DNA from: Pagrus major
Lineage: Eukaryota; Chordata; Actinopteri; Spariformes; Sparidae
NCBI RefSeq assembly: GCF_040436345.1
Contig: NC_133232.1
Coordinates: forward strand, 9,342,001-9,406,000
Direction of reading: 5' to 3'
Length of the DNA stretch: 64,000 nucleotides
Part shown: positions 1 to 10,656 of the stretch, one piece after another
How the letters are laid out: each line of letters opens with the position of its first letter
Numbering within the stretch: position 1 is the first letter of the stretch
The notes under the pieces: generated by a model
What the model was told of the DNA's origin: nothing
Seen by the model: the letters and a program-made list of their open reading frames with translations, nothing else
The model's database searches: none
Program-made: the position numbers and the translations under genes

Positions 1-238
1 ACTTTGGCTGAGACTGAGTGTATTTTTTATTTTGGCCTAAATAACACAGAAGCTGTTTCTCCTGCACAGCAGCTGGACAGCTCCACTGAGGATTCACTGG
101 CAGGGAAACAAAAGGACAATCTCAGGGTGCTTTTTCCTCCATTAGTGGTGAAAATTACTACGGTTCAATTACAGGAAATTGCACCCAGACAGCTCTACTC
201 GCAGGTGACGTGCATATGTGAGTCTGGAGTTTACTCAC
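1..238 (-). other. Start of the last visible SRP72 intron
   Basis: This stretch follows the GTGAGT donor (minus strand, 238-233) of the exon ending at 239. An open frame on the plus strand here resembles nothing I know and is antisense to the intron. I see no further SRP72 exon in it. Confidence 0.7.
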
Positions 239-3200
239 AGCTCAGCTGAAGCTCCTGCTGTTGCTCCCTGTGTGCCTTTTCCGATCTGCTCCTTCTTCTT
301 GCCCTTCTTCTTGCCTCTGTAGTAAGAACGCTCCCTCATGGGCAGCCACCTCTCAGGGTCAGGCGTCGCTTTGGGGTCGCAGTTTTTGGGCAGTTTGCCT
401 GAAAAGATGATCAGAAGGAAACATGAAAAGTAGCACTCAGCTTAGCATAGCTTAAGTAAAGATATGAGGTGAATCCGTGGTCAGAAGTTCAGTATCTACA
501 GTGCCTATAAAAAATATTCACCCCCTTGGTTGTTTTCCCCTTTTATTACTTTTAGAAATTGAATCATGGTCAATATAATTTGTTTTCTTGACAAGAATTC
601 AAGTGAAAACAGATTTCTACAAAGTAATGTCAATTAATTAAAAAATATATAATGTAAAATAATTGATTGATTGCATAAGTATTCACTCCCTTCTAGTCAG
701 TATTTAGTAGATGCATCTCTGGTCGCAATCACAGCACTGAGGCTGTGTGGACAGGTCTCAATCAGGCTTGCACATCTGGACACTGCTATTTTACTCCATT
801 CTTTGCAAAACTGCTGAAGCTCTGTCAGGTTGCACGGGGATCGGACATGAACAGTCCTTTTCAAGTCCAGCCACAAATTCTGTATTGGATCGAGGTCTGG
901 GCTTTGACCCGGCCACTCCAGAACATCCACCTTGTTGTCTTTAAACCATTTATGTGTAGCTCTCGCTGTTTGCTTCGGGTCCCTGTCTTGCTGGAAAAGA
1001 CACTTCTCCCAAGTTGTAGTTCTCTTGCAGACTGAATCAGGTTGTCCTCCAGGATTTCCCTATATTTTGGTGCATTCATTTTACCCTCTACCTTAACAAG
1101 CCTTCCAGGGCCTTCTGCCGAGAAGCATCCCCACAGCATGATGCTGCCACCACCATGCTTCACAGTGGGGATGGTGTGTTTGTGGTGATGTGCAGTGTTT
1201 GGTGTCCACCAAACATAGCGTCTAGTCTGATGGCCAAAAAGCCTTTGCCAGTTGACCTTGAAGTCTCCCACAGGCTTTTGGGTGAACTCTAGTTGAGATT
1301 TAATGCGCTTTCTTCAACAGTGGCTTTCTCTTTGCCACGCTCCCATGAAGCTTTGACTGGTGAAGAACCCGGGCAACAGTTGTTGTATGCAGAGTCTCTC
1401 CCAGCTCAGCTGCTGAAAGCTTTAAATCACTCGCAATCACTTATTTTACATTATATATTTCAATTAATTGACATTACTTTGTAGAAATCTGTTTTTACTT
1501 TGACATTGAAGAATTTTTTTGTAAATTCTTGTCAAAAACGGCAAATTATATTGACCATGATACCATGATTTATAAAAGCAATAAAACAGGAAAACATCCA
1601 AGGGGGTGAATACTATCTATAGGCACTGTAAATTAAACAGACCTTCTGAACAGTAATAATTTGTTTTAGGATGCGTTATTTTCCCCCAAAAAACCTATTT
1701 TGGAAACTATCCAACAAACAAGATCTGATTATTAATGGCTTGCCTTTCTTCTTCTTCCTCTTCTTTTTGATCTCGCCTTGGCTGTGAAGACAAATGTAAA
1801 AATTTTTGCATAAATAAGGTGATAATGTACCCTACCTCAATACATTCTCAACAAAAAATCCAAGTCGTTAAATTAAAAAAATGTTCTGAACATCATATAG
1901 CTGATATGGAAGACAGTGATGAGGGTTTACCCTTGTTCTTTGGGAAGGTTTTCTCCTGTGACCTTTGCAGCTTTTTTCCTGACATAGGTCGCTCCGTGAG
2001 AGTTCTCCAGCTCGTCCACGTCCACATTGAAGGCCATTGTGTCTGCAGACGGTAGGTGTTTGCTGAGGCTGGAGAGGAACGCTAAGGAAGTAGCGCATTT
2101 AAAATGTGCACCTTCATAACATCATCAAGAGGTCTAGCCTCGCTCGTCTGCCTGCAAGTTTTTTGTTCGTTGCAGCCTGAATATTTTTTGTTGGAGCAAA
2201 GTAACATCCGGCATAAGAGTCTGTATAGATAGTCCAAGCATACAGATATATTTTGTTTGTTTTAAATTTGGTCATATCCGCGGAATCAACAGGTTTCACT
2301 CGCTACCCCATGCCTGATCATTGGTTAGCCAACCAAGGGGGCATATAACTCTAGAAGTGCACGTAGAAAGTGGACTTGATAGGCCACATGAGTCAGAACC
2401 CTTAACATCCTACATGAAGTGGCAAGAAGGGTTATTAACAAGTTGTCACAAAATTTCCACATTCATTGAGTTATCCATCATCAATCGGAAAAAAACAAAT
2501 ATGTTCATATACCACATAAAAAAAATTCTCCCTTTTAGCTTAAATCACGTTTTTGCTCAAATTAAAAAAAAAAAAATGCCTAAAATGATAAAATCGAGTA
2601 CCAAATTACTAATCATTTCGGCTCCATTCATTTCAGTAGATAAAAGGATACGATTTGGCTTTATCCGTGTCCACCAGAGAATACGCCGAGATAAGTTGTG
2701 CCAGTGTGTGGATGTCGTTGGTGTTTTGCCTGTTTCAAGAAAAGAATAACCCAGTCATTGTTGTGAAAGGAGGAAGGTTAAAGGTTGAGCATGCACTCAT
2801 TGATGTGCTGTATAAATGTGTAAAAGAATAAATGTTTTGCCTTTAAAATGGCAAATTTTTCTTCTACTCTATAAGTCCCTCGTAATGATGTCTATCAAGC
2901 TGTTTAAGAACTTGAAAAACATTTGAGCTACTTGACTTCATGCAGACAAGAGTGAACAGAAAACAGAAACAGCAGCTGTTAGAAAACCTCTAAGGAGCAC
3001 ATTATGTGTTTTTATCCTCAAACACTCCACACATGTTAAACCTGAGAGTGTTTTTCAGGGCTGTAACTCACTTCCACAGCTGCTCCAGGTCACTAATGGC
3101 TTCTTTTTTCCGTCCGTACTTCAGTTTGAAATTGGCTGCTTCTCGTACGAGTGCCAAGTGTGCAGCAGATCCGGGCTGTGGAGAAGAAGGACAGACTGAT

Positions 3201-6200
3201 TACACATTTAGATATCACTAACTACTCCATGTGTTGGCTTGTCTTGTCAGATGAAAGTATTACCGGCGATTAACTCAACTCCATCTTTGTTTTGACTTTT
3301 TTCCTTTGAAGCAGTAGAAGCTGTAATGCTTCTGCATTGCACTTCCTGCAGATTACCAATCAAATGCAGAGTGTTGTAGTTACAGAGTGAGTGCTCTGTT
3401 GGTGGCTATAGCCTGTTGGCTACCAAGCTCTTTTTCAGTTTTTTTTTGCATCACCAGAGAATTTCCCATAAAAAGGGACATAAAATGTTGAAAAGCTTTC
3501 ACTGATTAAACATGGGAAGAAGTAGATTTTTGTGAGACCAAAACTAAATAGACACAAACCTGTTCAGACTGGTAGTGCTCAATAGCTTGTTTGAAAATGT
3601 CAATAGCGCTGTCAATGTCTTCTTCATGGGAGTACATCGTGACCAGAGCTGAAATCTGAGGAGGCAATGACACACTTGAGATGAATCGTTTGACAAAACT
3701 AAAAGAGTTCACACAGTTTCTGTAACCAACAATTCATTATTGAAAGTGTCAACTTTAGACAACAGTTCAGTTCAGTATCAGTTGTGGAAAACTCCAAGTT
3801 CAACACTGCTTTCATTCCAGACTCACCATCCCTGATTTGTGCTTGAACTCTTCAATGGACCTCAGGACATCACAAGCTTTTGTTACGTGACCTGAGGATG
3901 AAAAAAACAAAACAAAAGCTCTTTATCATTCAAGTCCCTCAAAACAAAGTATTATGACACAGATACAGCACATGTGTGACCCTGCAAAAATGCATACTGT
4001 TATTTTTATCAGTTAAAATCACTGGAAACAGAATCTTATTTCTGGGAAGGTAATAGTTGAGGAATCAAAATGTCATTCTTTCATTGTTTAAGCTGTTTCA
4101 AATGTTTAAGCTCTTCAATGATTATGTACAAAAAATTGACAGAAAATGATGAAACTACTGAGACAGTAAAAATGATTTCATTTGACACACAGTCATGTGT
4201 TTATTACAAGAAACTGGAACATTTTCAACCGATAATACATAAATGTACCCGTTCCTTGTAAATGAACCCTGTACCTTGCATTATGTAAAAACAGACCAGT
4301 ACCTTGTACTAAATAGAGTTGTGCCATTGTTAATTTGATGCCAGATGCACTCTCTGGATGTTGGTCTGAGAATTGCTGGAAAACAAAAGAATCATCAGTT
4401 AGCGCGGTCTAAGAAAAAACACATCACACACTACTATCATACACATGTCACTTTTCACTATAGAAGAACTATATAATTTTATAGAATCATACTAAACAGA
4501 TCAAATAAGCTTGATTACATATTAGATTTCATCCTTCTTTTTAAGAGATACAGACAGTCGGCACAGCAGTAAAATTAGCTCAAATTCGTGACTATAGTGA
4601 ACAATTCAAAGGTGTGAAATGAGTCTGGGTTCCTGAGCAAAGTTGGGTTCTTACTCTACCCTCTGACTTTTACACAATCAGAAAGAAAAGGAGGGACATT
4701 TCGTCTGTTTTAAAGATAAGAGTCAGGTAGAAAACAAGCAGCAGTGTTTGTGATGTCTACCTGCAGCAGCTCTATGGCCCTGCTGTGCTGCTTCTCCCGG
4801 CACAACTGAGCAACCTGGATGAGGACCGGCCGCGGGTGACCCGGATTCTGAGACTGAAGACTGGATGACAGTTTTCTGCACTGGTCAGCCTGTTGGCAGT
4901 GAACAGCAATGTACCAACAAATCATGATTAGTAATGAAGTCAGCAGCCATGACTGTATCTTTTTCATCTGATTCATAACAGCTTTTTAGCTATCACTGTA
5001 CCTGGTTAGTGTACATGGCCAGGAGGGCTTTGTTGAGGTCGATGGCCTGTAGCTGCTTCTTCGCCAGCTTGTATTCAACACCTTCAGCGTTTGTCAGTTT
5101 CACCTTTTTCTTTGAGTCAAACACGTTTTGGTCCTGTGAACACAGACGGAGCTTTAATGAAAACATCTGATGCAGTTGGAGTTTTGCATTTGACATCTTT
5201 TAGGCAGTAGTTTGGACATGGTGGTGCTCAGTTAGAAGCACAATGATACTTTTACGATGAGATTTTACTTGACAATTGTCAAACGCCTACCTTGTTTATT
5301 GTGATGATATTGTTGGCAGTCACAGCAAGCAGGCCCACATCTGATGGCCTGAATTAGGAGCATATTATGGATTATCTATTTCACAACAATGCTGTTGGCA
5401 CAATAAAACTGTGCAATTTCTGGAAAGCCTTTGGAATGCCTGCTAAACTGTTAAAAGGTACATTCAAAACAGAATACAAAAACATTATCTCAAGCTGCTT
5501 TTGGGAGTGAATTTAATGTGATGAACCCTGGACTCACTTGAGCTTGATGACCTGGTTGTAGAGTTGCAGTGCCTCGTCTGTCCGACCTTGTAATTGCATG
5601 ATGTACGCCATCTGAGAATGGATGACTGCCAGCTCTGACTCAATGTCCTCCTCAGTCACATCCTGAAAAGGAACAAACCATTAATGATAGTGATTATCCT
5701 TGGAAAAGTGGAAATGCAACAGCTGGGGGACACAAGGGAGTTAAAGCAAACATGGGCACTGTTGTATATTTACTAAAATTAAAAACACCTTAATAATTGC
5801 TACTAGATGAATCTGTAGTTTCTTCTCATGTTAATATTGTTCGCCTACTTTGGTGACACCTACAGTCAAAAAAAGATCAATTTTAAAAGCCCAATCTTTG
5901 TTCAGATTATTTCTGTGAATTTAAACTTTTGGATGCTGTTCACTAAGATTTAACAACAAAACTTTGACTTGAACACAGTCCAGACAATATTCACAACAAG
6001 ATTAATGCTTTCCATAACTGTTTGTGACTTTACCAAACACATTTAGTCGTAAAATTGGGAAATTGTCAGAGGCCATACTCTATTAGCCACTTGTACTATA
6101 CTATTATACTATTTCAGAATCTTTAAAGATCGATTTACAATAATATAATGTAGGGATGTCCCGATCAGGTTTTTATTTACCCCGATCCGAGTCTTTAATA

Positions 6201-9200
6201 TTTAGTATCTGCCAATACCGAGTCCCGATCCGATACTTAGCCCTAACTTATATTTTCCTAGATTATACAGCTGCATTAAGAAAAAATTAACTGCGTCCAA
6301 GCTGTTCCTTAATAGGTTTTTTTTATTTTGTTGAAACAAAGTAAATACTTTCACATGGCTCTTTCTTATTCTGCATATGCTATTGCAACATTGATTTGTT
6401 TTTTGTTTTTTTACAAAAACAACCAAGTAAACAAAGTCAGTAACTAAACCCTGATCCTCAACCACGGCGATGGGCTGGTTATCCAGTTCCCTTCTCTGTA
6501 ATATTTGTGGCCATGTCGCTGTCTCGAGGATATTTCTCTTTCCTTTTGAAAGTATCCGTGAGTGTTTGTTGCTTCAGTGCCTTTGCCTGTATTGCTTGAG
6601 TCAACTCGTTATATTCCTTTGAGTGTTTGTTTTTTATGTGCTGTATCAAATGTGTAGTATTAAATGCAGCTCTTTTGTTAGCCCCTCGCGACACAGTGGT
6701 ATTGCAGATGTCACTGCTTTTGCTTTCTAATTTAAAATATGTCCACACTGCAGACGTTTTATCCACAGGGTTGCCAGAGTAACGTTGCGCACGTGTCTGC
6801 GTTCTGCCACAAACTGCGCTCCGTTTACAGCTGAGGTAAAAATAATCGGGCTCGGGTCCACGTTCAAAATTGCCGATCCCGATCAGTGAAATTTATTTTA
6901 TTCCAAAATAAAAATCGATTTCGTTTAAAATATATGACACTTGATCAAAGATGCTTAAATGTTATAGAAAAAACAAAGTAACACTCACAGAATCATCAGC
7001 CAAAGAGACTCTGCAGAGCTCTGTGAAAGAACACAACCAGTTGGTGTCATATAAAGAATGAATATAGTGTGAAAAAACAAATTGATAGAGAAGGTAGAAC
7101 AGAGTAGAACTGACCCTCTGCTTGTCGTAGTTTATTGAGGGCCTCTGTAAACTGTCCTTGGCCAATCAGAGCGCAGGCAGCATTGTAACACAGCTCATAC
7201 GTGGACTCGGGAAGACCAAGATCTTCCTGCAAGAGAAAATACAATACAACATCTTAAGAAACATAAAACAAAAACACAGCAATTGGCCTTGTGACACTTC
7301 CTGGGATATTTACACAAACATATCCAGTACGAGCTTGGCTTCTTTCTAATTCATACTAGTTAAAAACATTAAAAAGAGTAGGTAAACATATAAAGCATAA
7401 AAGACAAACTACGGTCAACATCACAGGTATCAAAAAACTAAACATGTTAATTTTGTAGAGGAGTGCTTACCAATGGAGCATTCTCCCACTGACTCATAGA
7501 AGCCACCACAGCAGCAAGGTTGGTCTTCCTCTCCTCCTCGTACTCATCCTGGGAGTTCCTGATCAGATCTGTGTAGACGGACTTGCAGTCATCGTAGCGC
7601 TCCAGTCTGTACAACTAGACGATAAAAAGACAGACAGCTCCAGTCAGCAGAAGAATAATGTCAAACATCACAATATCACAGATATTATGGAGAAAATGTG
7701 TTTTTGTGAGATGCTCCAGAAAACAACTTCACAAATTAAAATCATGCAGTAATAATACAAGTTCCCTCATGGTCAGACGGCCTTACCACTTGACCGTAGA
7801 GCTCCTTTAGCTTGTCTGTTTGTTCAGCGGCACCTTCAATGGTCTTCAGGGCACTTTCCACTCTGTTCAGCCGGTACTCGCAGTACGCCTTCTCAAACAC
7901 AACATCACTGAGAAATCAAAATAATTCTAATTAGGACAAAGTGCCAACTGCAAGGTGATTAACAAGTTATTTGTTACTTGCATATGTACAGCACAAAAAT
8001 AACTATTTTAACAGTTATTTCAGCATCATACATGTGCCATTATTTCATGTGAAACAAGCCTGGAACTACCGTTTATTTTCATTGATTATATTTTGATTGA
8101 AAATTGTTCAAATTTGATAATATCAGAAAAAACGTCCCTGCTTTTCCTCCTATGGTAACAGACTATCAGCTGATTTGAAGTTTACACATACACTTTGTTG
8201 TTTTAAGTAAAATTCAAGCCATTTTTGTTTTGTTTATTTTGAGTTTGTATGCAAGTATCCATGCTATCTGCTTGTATCCATGTATGGCTTATATTATCTA
8301 TTGCTTCATACTATAAAGCACTTTGAAATGGTTTTATAAAAGACTGTGCTCTAAAAATAAACTCACTTGAGTAATCACTAAAACATTTAGTCTGCATATA
8401 AATGGTCAAGATTGTCTTGTCTGTCCAGCAGTCCAAACACACAGATAGTAAACTCTAATATTTGAGAAGCATTTTCTATTAATTGATTATTCAAAACCTT
8501 TGCCAGTTAAATTTCAGTGTATCTACTGTCTCTACAGATGATTGTTCCAGTGCCAATATTAAGAACGCACATTATCAAGCAATAATCAACACATTTAAGA
8601 GTTGTAAACAAGAGAATAACCAAGACAAGTAGCTGATTACCTGCCGAGCAATTTTGAGTGGGTGTTCATGACATTCAGCGCCTCTTTGAAGGTGCCATTC
8701 TGAATAAGGCAAACAATTTTACAGTGAAGGGCCGTCACATCATCCCTGTTTTCGTGCAAAACTGCAACAGAAGATGAGACACACACATATAGCAAACACT
8801 TAATTAGTAATGCAGATTAAAGAACACAGTACTGACTGAAAACAGGAGAATTAAGCGTTTTCCAAAAGGGTGACAGCTGACTGAAAGCTGATTAGCTGCC
8901 CACCATGATAAGTTAGCTGTAATGCTAGGGACACGTCACTCATCAGGGCGCATTTTTGGGGCATAATATTATTTTAACTCTCCACATAAAACCTACATAA
9001 ACCAGTTAGCTTTGTAGCTGCATCACTTCAGTATACTATAATGAGTGAATGTTTGGTACACGAAGCTAAGTCGGTGTTTGTGAGACCTGAGAATTAGGTG
9101 TCTAACTGCGGTTAGCATAGCCACATGCTAACAGCTGGTCATGCAGCTGGCCCTAGCTTAGCTAGTGAACTCCGCTAACTGGAGCCACGAGAAACGGGCC

Positions 9201-9369
9201 GGTCTGTCTACTGTCTGACCGCAGCTCCAGTTCCGTCTGAGGGTAACGATGGAAGATACGAATGCCTACTTTTAGTCAATGCTTTCAGCGCTCTTGTGAA
9301 GTCTCCATTCTGTCCGCAGCGGTTCACTTCGGTCCACAGCGAAGCCACCGAGACCCCCGCATTCGCCAT
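239..9369 (-). CDS. srp72: SRP72, signal recognition particle 72-kDa subunit (18 coding exons; C-terminal exon outside window)
   Basis: Coding exons in transcript order: 9270-9369, 8641-8761, 7787-7907, 7471-7614, 7115-7226, 6989-7020, 5538-5662, 5291-5348, 5002-5133, 4761-4889, 4303-4375, 3827-3891, 3560-3655, 3072-3175, 2652-2729, 1931-2068, 1744-1781, 239-398. All junctions keep frame. The product matches vertebrate SRP72 almost continuously: N-terminal [15 protein letters not shown]-like helices such as [33 protein letters not shown], a lysine-rich run, then the RNA-binding motif [13 protein letters not shown]. In the family, SRP72 pairs with SRP68 on 7SL RNA in the cytosolic particle that targets nascent secretory proteins to the ER. 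The start (9367-9369) has A at -3 and G at +4. An in-frame ATG at 9415-9417 would add 16 residues, but family members start at the chosen one. The last visible exon ends in a GTGAGT donor, so the gene continues left of position 1. Confidence 0.96.
499..1628 (-). mobile_element. Tc1/mariner-like DNA transposon, inactive
   Basis: The element is bounded by CAGTGCCTATA at 499 and its complement ending GGCACTG at 1628, with TA on both sides (497-498 and 1629-1630), the standard Tc1 target duplication. Terminal inverted repeats extend to about 660 on the left and from about 1440 on the right. The interior encodes transposase pieces on the minus strand in at least two frames: a 1271-861 segment with [17 protein letters not shown] and a 930-697 segment with [15 protein letters not shown]. 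Both are hallmarks of Tc1 DDE transposases. The frame change, and Q where the third catalytic residue is normally E, show it is dead. Confidence 0.93.
697..1271 (-). pseudogene. Tc1-like transposase remnant (DDE family)
   Basis: Minus-strand frames 1271-861 and 930-697 together cover the C-terminal catalytic half of a Tc1 transposase, in different frames. The N-terminal helix-turn-helix part is not readable as one open frame. In an active family member this would cut and paste the element by binding its inverted repeats. Here the frameshift and the E-to-Q change in the DPIQNLW motif rule out activity. Confidence 0.88.
6154..6890 (-). mobile_element. hAT-like element remnant with BED zinc-finger fragment
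   Basis: The segment starts TAGGGATGTCCCGATC and carries the recurring phrases CCGATCCGAG, GAGTCCCGATCCGATAC and GCCGATCCCGATCA, typical of a teleost hAT-type repeat. The minus-strand frame 6766-6479 resembles the start of a hAT transposase: KTSAVWTYF, then [23 protein letters not shown], the second half of a BED finger with its histidines. The first cysteine pair is incomplete (one C visible in SSDICNTTV). The right end lacks a matching inverted repeat, so the element is truncated. It lies in the SRP72 intron between exons 6989-7020 and 5538-5662. Confidence 0.7.
7192..7363 (+). repeat. Donor copy of a duplicated SRP72 exon/intron segment
   Basis: This stretch spans the first 35 bases of the SRP72 exon 7115-7226, its acceptor and about 135 bases of the preceding intron. 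A close copy in the same orientation lies at 10064-10234, upstream of the gene. Because this copy sits in the working exon, it is taken as the source. Confidence 0.85.
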
Positions 9370-9893
9370 CTTCGCTGAATGAGCTCTGACGGGACCGCGG
9401 AAGCAGAAGGTGAGCACATCCGGATTAACAAAATATGTATTAATAAATTAATTTAAAAAAAAATAAATGCACAAACTGACGATTACCGATATGCTACGAC
9501 GTGTTTTGGGTGTTAATAAAAAACATTAGATATTGAAGATACACGCTAGCTTGAGGATTTCTTACTTGGCTGTGACGCAGCAAATGATGCCTTCACTGCC
9601 GAAGAGCAGCCGTAAAAGGCACAACCGTTGTGCTGCAGCAGTTAGTGTTGTTACTAGGGAAGTTTTCTACACATTAATGCAAATACCTCAAGACTAAATC
9701 CACTTTGAGACATTTGAAAAACATTTGAAAACCCTTGAATAAGTCACTGAAACTTGTTAATGATGTTTTCATGACTGAATATGTAAATTTGAGATAGCCC
9801 AGTTTTTTTTTTTAAATTTAAAGTCAGATTTCTTTATTTTAAGTATTTATTTTTTGATTTCTGTTATTCCTGTAAATTGTTCTGTTCTTGCTC

Positions 9894-10063
9894 GACATTA
9901 AGGAAGAAGATTTTTATCGGTATGATATGAAGATGTGTAATGCATGTTTGTATTTACTTTACTATTTAAAAAGTTTTGACAATGTTTTATGCATTTTTGC
10001 CTGTATTTGACAAGTGATATCACACATACTTGTACTGTTTCCTCCACTACATTTTGTTAATCA
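9894..10063 (+). repeat. Direct repeat A, left copy
   Basis: This ~170-base stretch starts GACATTAAGGAAGAAGA and ends ATTTTGTTAATCA. It recurs with few changes at 10235-10408, and the two copies bracket the displaced SRP72 fragment. I do not recognise it as a known element. The rest of the interval between SRP72 and LEPROTL1 (9420-9893) shows nothing beyond AT-rich sequence and presumably promoter sequence near each gene. Confidence 0.85.
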
Positions 10064-10234
10064 AGCTCATACGTGGACTTGGGAAGACCAAGATCTTCCT
10101 GCAAACGAAAATACAATACAACATCTTAAGACACATAAAACAAAAGCATGGCAATTGGCCTTGTGACACTTCCTGGGATATTTACACAAACATATCCAGT
10201 ATGAGCTTGGCCTCTTTCTAATTCATACTAGTTA
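10064..10234 (+). pseudogene. Displaced SRP72 exon/intron fragment
   Basis: The sequence from AGCTCATACGTGGACTTGGG to TTCATACTAGTTA nearly repeats 7192-7363. On the minus strand it keeps the intron end, the CAG acceptor and the first codons (EDLG) of the SRP72 exon, but no donor and no rest of the exon, so it cannot encode protein. Introns are retained, so it arose by DNA duplication, not by reverse transcription. Confidence 0.88.
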
Positions 10235-10408
10235 GACATTAAGAAAGAAGATTTTTATCGGTATGATATGAAGATGTGTAATGCTTGTTTGTATTTGCAT
10301 TGCTATTTTAAAAGTTTTGACAATGTTTTATGCATTTTTGCCTGTATTTGACAAATGTTAGTGATATCACATATACTTATACTTTTTCCTCAACTACATT
10401 TTGTTAAT
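10235..10408 (+). repeat. Direct repeat A, right copy
   Basis: Near copy of 9894-10063 (shared runs GATTTTTATCGGTATGATAT and TGTTTTATGCATTTTTGCC). It follows the SRP72 fragment directly. It has a few base changes and a short GTTA-containing insertion compared with the left copy. Confidence 0.85.
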
Positions 10409-10545
10409 CACGATTTTACATACAAATTATAGACATAGGTTTAAAATGTTTTTTTTTTTTAAAAAAATAAATAAATTAAACTACCAAACAGTATAGAGTT
10501 TTTATCTGTGTGATCAGAGTGTATTTGTAATATTTCCGATAGTCC

Positions 10546-10656
10546 ATGAAGGCAGCAGTACAGGCAGGGTTGGAGGTTCGGTCGGACTCGACGGCCGAGG
10601 AGGGGGGCACTGTTGTCATTCGTCAGGGCTGTGTGTCGAGCTTTTGTCCAGGAGAA
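10546..10656 (+). other. In-frame upstream ATG region of LEPROTL1 (5' leader or N-terminal extension)
   Basis: An ATG at 10546 is in frame with the LEPROTL1 start 111 bases later, with no stop between. If transcription starts upstream of it, a 37-residue extension is possible. Its composition (charged and Gly/Ser-rich, no membrane segment) does not resemble the family, so 5' leader is more likely. Confidence 0.5.

Larger units (their letters stand above)
399..1743 (-). other. SRP72 intron with GC-AG splice boundaries
   Basis: On the minus strand the upstream exon ends AAAG and the intron begins GCAAGC; it ends TTTTCAG before GCAAACTG. Joining there gives KKKKGKLPKN, the expected SRP72 sequence. 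No GT donor nearby gives that join. GC-AG introns are a known minor class with consensus AG|GCAAGT, which this closely matches. A Tc1-like element fills 1,130 of the 1,345 bases. Confidence 0.85.

Noticed and set aside
4..249. 81-codon plus-strand open frame at the left edge
   Set aside because: It overlaps the antisense of an SRP72 exon and intron and resembles no family.
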